Assembly: GCA_946902875.1 (NCBI GenBank)
Contig: OX336343.1
Coordinates: 1,650,754 to 1,714,753, forward strand
Length of the DNA: 64,000 nt
Source: Nematopogon swammerdamellus
Taxonomy: Eukaryota; Arthropoda; Insecta; Lepidoptera; Adelidae
Reading direction: 5' to 3'
Shown here: positions 12,201 to 18,200 of the stretch, piece by piece
Layout of the letters: each line of letters begins with the position of its first letter
Position numbering within the stretch: the stretch's first letter is position 1
Notes under the pieces: model-generated
What the model was told of the DNA's origin: nothing
What the model saw: only the letters and a program-made list of their open reading frames with translations
Databases searched by the model: none
Program-made: the position numbers and the translations under genes

Positions 12201-15200
12201 TCGACCTAGTTTGCTGGACCTTGTGCTGACTAGCGAGCCAAATGGTTACAAGGTGAGGGTTGAAGCTCCCCTCGGTAACTCCGACCATTGCCTTGTACGC
12301 TCAACTGTGCCAACTGTACACCTCGCGGAAGCACGTGAATGTAGTACGCGAACAGTTTGGCACTACCGGTCAGCACAATGGGATGACTTCCGTTCCTTCT
12401 TGGGAGCATACCCTTGGCACGACGTTTGCTTCTCTTCTCCAGACCCATCCCTGTGTGCCCAATCGGTCGTCGATGTGATCGCACAGGGTATGAATTTTTT
12501 CATCCCTACCTCCGCCGTTCCCATCGGCGGCCGCCATAAGCCTTGGTTTGATCGTCAATGCAGGCTGGCTATTGACGCAAAGAACCAGGCTTACAGGAAA
12601 TGGCTGCAGAATAGGTCTGTCGAGAACAGGCGAGAGCTCAACGTCGCTGCTAGGTCCTGCAAACGAACGCAAAACTTGGCCAAGTTCAGGCACGACCGTG
12701 GAATTGGCGCGAAACTTGCGCGTAGCCCTTCGGGTAGCCGCGCCTTCTGGTCTCTCGCAAAATCCATCGGTCGGAATTTCTGCCGTCCTGCTACACCTCC
12801 GCTGGAACGTCCGGATGGCTCGCTCGCTATACTCGCGAAGGAAAAGGCGAATATCTTTGCACGCCTTTTCGCATCCAACTCAAACATGGACGACCTGGGC
12901 GCCAACCCCCCTTCATTGCCCCATTGCGGGCGTATGATGGATAATATTAGGTTCCATCCCAGAGTCGTCTATAAAACGCTACGTGAGTTGGATATTTCGA
13001 AGAGTAGCGGGCCTGACGGCGTCCCGGCGGTTGTCTTGAAAAATTGTGCTCTGGAATTGGCGCCAGTCCTTACTCGCCTATTCAAACGCTCCTATTCCTC
13101 CGGTTCAATGCCTTCTTGCTGGAAAAGAGCTTCGGTCCAGCCGGTCCCCAAGAAGGGGGACCCAGCGAACCCATCGAACTATCGCCCTATTGCGATAACC
13201 TCACTCTTGAGTAAGGTTATGGAGCGTATTGTCAACTCAGCGCTCCTGACGTACCTAGAAGACTATAAACTCCTCGACGATAAGCAATACGGCTTCCGCA
13301 AGCAAAGGTCGACTGGAGATCTTCTAGCGTACGTCACGCACTTGTGGGCTGAAAGACTCGATGGTTTTGGAGAATCGCAGGCGGTCGCTTTGGATATATC
13401 CAAAGCATTCGATCGCGTCTGGCACCGGGGACTTCTAAGCAAGCTTCCGGCCTACGGTGTCCCTACAAAACTGTGCACTTGGATCTCCAGCTTTTTGAGC
13501 AATCGGTCAATCTTTGTCACCCTTGATGGTGCATGCTCGGCCGATTACTCAATCAATGCTGGTGTTCCACAAGGATCCGTGCTGTCGCCTACGCTGTTTC
13601 TATTATTTATTAACGACATGCTCTCGCTCGGCGAAATACATTGCTACGCGGACGACAGCACGGTGCACGAAGGGTTCATCAAAGACTGGAAGGGTAGAGA
13701 GGCGTCAGCAGCAAACGCGAGACGCGAAACTGTTGCTCGGGTTGACCTGGTTCTCGATAAAGTATCCTCATGGGGGAAGGAGAACTTGGTCAACTTCAAC
13801 GTAGCTAAGACGCAAGCCTGTGCCTTCTCTACTAAGGCTGATCCGTTTCCACTCCAAGCAACTTTCCAGGGCAGCCAAGTCCCCAATGATGGTAGTCTGG
13901 GCGTCCTGGGTATAGAGGTGTCCAGGGACGTTGGATTTCGATCGTTCATAGAATCCAAGGCGAAACTAGCATCTCGAAAATTAGGGATACTCTAGCGATG
14001 TCGGCGATTTTTCACACCGGTCCAATTGCTTACACTCTATAAAGCACAAGTAAGACCGGTGATGGAATATTGCAGTCATCTTTGGGAGGGTTCCCCTGAG
14101 TACCTTCTTTCAGCCTTGGATTCTATCCAACGACGAGCCATTCGCCTCATTGGCGACTCTGTACTCACAAAGGACCTTCAACCTCTAAAACACAGACGTA
14201 TCGTTGGGTCATTGAGCCTGTTTTATCGGTACTACTATGGCCGCTGCTCTGACGAAATTGCTTCCCTTATCCCTCCTCCTCCTGTTCGCCTTCGCCAAAC
14301 CCGCCATACTCTCGCGGAACACCCCTTTGTAGTGGACAGACGAGTACTTCGAACGGCACGATTCTCTAAATCGTTCTTGTGCAAAGGTGTGGAACGGGCT
14401 TCCGGGGAATATCTTTCCCCACTCCTACAATCCACGGATCTTCAAATCGCGGGTAAATAGCCTTTCCCCAGCGACATTAGTCCACCTCCAAGCCGGACTG
14501 GCACCTCCTCGGGGGTGATATTGGCTGCGCCTGAGGCTTCGACCTCGGACACAGCCAGCTAGTTCGGAAACAATAAAAAAAAAATAAAATAAAATAAAAA
14601 ATCAGAAGATTGGGATTTCCGTAGGTTGGTCTATGGTTGGGCATAAAAAAGTTGGGTTATCTGGATGTTGGGCTGTGGTTGGGCATCAGGATGTTGGGCT
14701 GTGGTTAGGCATCAGGATGTTGGGCTATAGTTGGTCATCAGGAGGTTGGGTTATGGTTGGTCATCAAGATGTTGGGTTATCTGGAGGTTGGGCATCAGAA
14801 GGTTGAGTTATTAGGAGGTTGGGCTATGGTTGGGCATCAGGAGGTCGGGCCATGGTTGGGAATCAAGATGTTGGGTTATCTGAAAGTTGGGCTATCAAGT
14901 TTGGCAAAAAATTTGGACTAACAGAGATTTAAATAATACAGTTAGACAATCATAATTCTAATCTTACCAATGCTTTCTTTCAGTTCATCGTCAGTGCCTT
15001 CGAAGATGGTCTGAATTGCTTTTTTTAGCTCTTTCTGCTGGGAACGGCAGTGCTCCAACCTGTTACATGTAAAGAAAAGGGAATTTATAAAAGAACATAC
15101 ATACATGCATGCTTGTTCATATCACACGCTGTATCTCGACAATCAGGGTAAGCAGAGTAATCAGTGTTGTGCTGCAAGTACTGTGGTAACTTACAGCACA

Positions 15201-18200
15201 ACGCCGACCACCACGTTTAGCAAAGTATTAGGACATTAAAAATAACTAACAAGCGACAAAGACCCACCTGCTGCATGACTCGGTGGAAGGATCGCGCCAA
15301 GGTGAGAGGTGGCCCTTTAGCACGACACCTTGTCCTTATCCCTTAGTCGACTTTTACGACATGCACGGGGAGAGATGCAGTGGGGCTATTGTTTGTAAGT
15401 ACCGACCCCACACGGTCAGGTGTAGGTGTGTTATGTTTATTTATTATGTTTTATTTGTTAGATCTTTATCTAGTCTATCTTTACATACAATGGTGTACAA
15501 TTATTTTAATTTCATTTAAAGAGCACTCCGACCACCTTCACGTCCATGTTAACTCCTCACCTGGTGTTAGTTTTATTATTGTTATTCTCGAATTCAACGA
15601 GGTTCTTCTGTATGTCCTCTATGGCTCTCAGCCTCTCCAGCACCGGCTTGAGGTCGTTCGACAGGGCGGCCATCTTGAGTTCCGCCTCCTCGATGCGTTT
15701 CTCCGTGTTCACGACGTCTATCTTCTTCTTGTCCAAGTCGGCCTTCCTTTCGGACAAGTTAAGCACGTCCTGCTCTGCACGTAAGACTTCAAATGTTACA
15801 TTTTACTTGAAGAAGTTTCCAAATTTTGTCAGCCTCGGTAGCTGAGTGGTGCGATAGATCGACTGTCGATGGTGATCGTAAGCACAGCTGGCTGCGATCA
15901 CAACTTGGATGGGTGACCGTTCCGCTGGCGGTGGTTCGGATTCCACGTAAAACTGTAGGTCGCTCCCCTTCTTACCTTACTATATTTACAATACTTGCTT
16001 AAGGTAAACATTTAATAGGTTAAATAGTTAAAAATGTTTTAATCTCAATTTATTTTATGTAATAACTTATACACTAATACCAAATTAATTGAAATATTGA
16101 AATAATGATATATATGAAAATGAATTCATACAATAATAATATAATTTATTTCTATACATAATCAAATATATTTTTAACATTTTATTCAACAATATTTTTT
16201 TTATTTATTTATTATTTTAACTAATTTGCATGTGTTAAATTACCAATTTAATTAAAATTTTGCAAACATTTATTCGATATTACTAGTTAGCGCAAAATGA
16301 ATAATGCCACTTTGTATATTATAAAAGTCTTTCTGCGAGACAGAAATTTTCTAGTGCTAGTGAAACTAGTTTATTGCGGTGTAATGATTTTATGTGTAAA
16401 TAAATATTTCATTTCATTTACGCAGTCTACGTCAAAACAAACCTAAGAGTTTAATCCTGACGGCGTAGTCCTTGCGTATCTTCTTGAGCCGGTCGAAGCA
16501 GTCGCTGTACTTGTCAGCGTCAAAGATCTCGTCGAAGCGTTCCTTCACCTTCTTGCCCTCCTCCAGCGGCCAGCTCGAGTCCTCTTGGTGGCAGAATATC
16601 ACCGAGTTTATTATCGCCTTCGATACTCCTGCCCAGAACATAAATTTTTTTTATTGAAAACGCGTCATACAGTCGTATGCGGGGGTTGCAAATGCCATGC
16701 CGGCCTGACAGGCGCGGAAGTTTAAATTACAAGTTTAGACAGTAGAGTAGGTGTTGGAAGTTACAATTGCAAGTTTAGACAGTAGAGTAGGTGTCGGAAG
16801 TTACAATTAACAAGTTTAGACAGTAGAGTAGGTGTCGGAAGTTACAATTAACAAGTTTAGACAGTAGAGTAGGTGTCGGAAGTTACAATTACAAGTTTAG
16901 ACAATAGAGAAGGTGTTGGAAGTTACAATTACAAGTTTAGACAGTAGAGAAGGTGTTGGAAGTTACAATTACAAGTTTAGACAGTAGAGTAGGTGTTGAA
17001 GTTACAATTACAAGTTTAGACAGTAGAGTAGGTGTTGGAAGTTACAATTACAAGTTTAGACAGTAGAGTAGGTGTTGAAAGTTACAATTAACCCTTTGAG
17101 TCCCTTTGACTAATAAGATTTAGTACTACTCCCCTTGGCTCCCAGGCCCTTTTAGCGGCGCTCAAAAACGCAAAATTTTGGCGCGCGCGCTCCTACACAA
17201 ATTCGAATATCCCGCCTCAATCGATCGATCCATCAATACTCGTTATTCAGTCTTGTTTGTACTGAAATTACGCGTTCAGTGATACCAAACTCTTCAGGAT
17301 TCACTTATTTAGAAGCACAAACAGATTTTTTGAACTCCAGGCAAAACAAAACACACTCGAAATTTTTTTTTGAATTTTTCTGACCAAAACTGTACAATTT
17401 CGTCTTACATATCGCATACCGAAATACGCGCATTGAAACGAACTATCGAATACCGAACTACGTTTACGGGTACAATCTTTGTCTATTCCAGGGTCAGTGG
17501 AAATGTCAGCTGCCAAAAGTGACATTTTATTTTCTGTCAACTTCATTATTTATTTTCTGTGTGAAGGTTATTGTGTGCCCAGTCGTGTCTGAGAATAGTT
17601 ATTAGTAACTTTAACCAAGAAATGATACCAGTATTGAGTGTTTTGGTAGAAAATTGGTAGAATTAGATAATGAATTAAAACTAGCGGCGCGCAAAAAGTG
17701 GAGCGCGCGCTCCACTTGGGAGCCATGGGTCGTCGACGAAAACTGGAGCGCGCGCTCCACTTGGGACTACAAGGGTCAAGTTTAGACAGTAGAGTAGGTG
17801 TTGGAAGTTACAATTACAAGTTTAGACAGTAGAGTAGGTGTTGAAAGTTACAATTACAAGTTTAGACAGTAGAGTAGGTGTCGGAAGTTACAATTACAAG
17901 TTTAGACAGTAGAGAAGGTGTTGGAAGTTACAATTACAAGTTTAGACAGTAGAGTAGGTGTTGGAAGTTGCAATTACAAGTTTAGACAGTAGAGAAGGTG
18001 TTGGAAGTTACAATTACAAGTTTAGACAGTAGAGTAGGTGTTGGAAGTTACAATTACAAGTTTAGACAGTAGAGTAGGTGTTGGAAGTTACAATTACAAG
18101 TTTAGACAGTAGAGTAGGTGTCGGAAGTTACAATTACAAGTTTAGACAGTAGAGAAGGTGTTGGAAGTTACAATTACAAGTTTAGACAGTAGAGTAGGTG

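Noticed and set aside
15828..15980. A real 5S rRNA gene
   Set aside because: Only the internal control region resembles 5S rRNA; the flanks belong to the SINE family.
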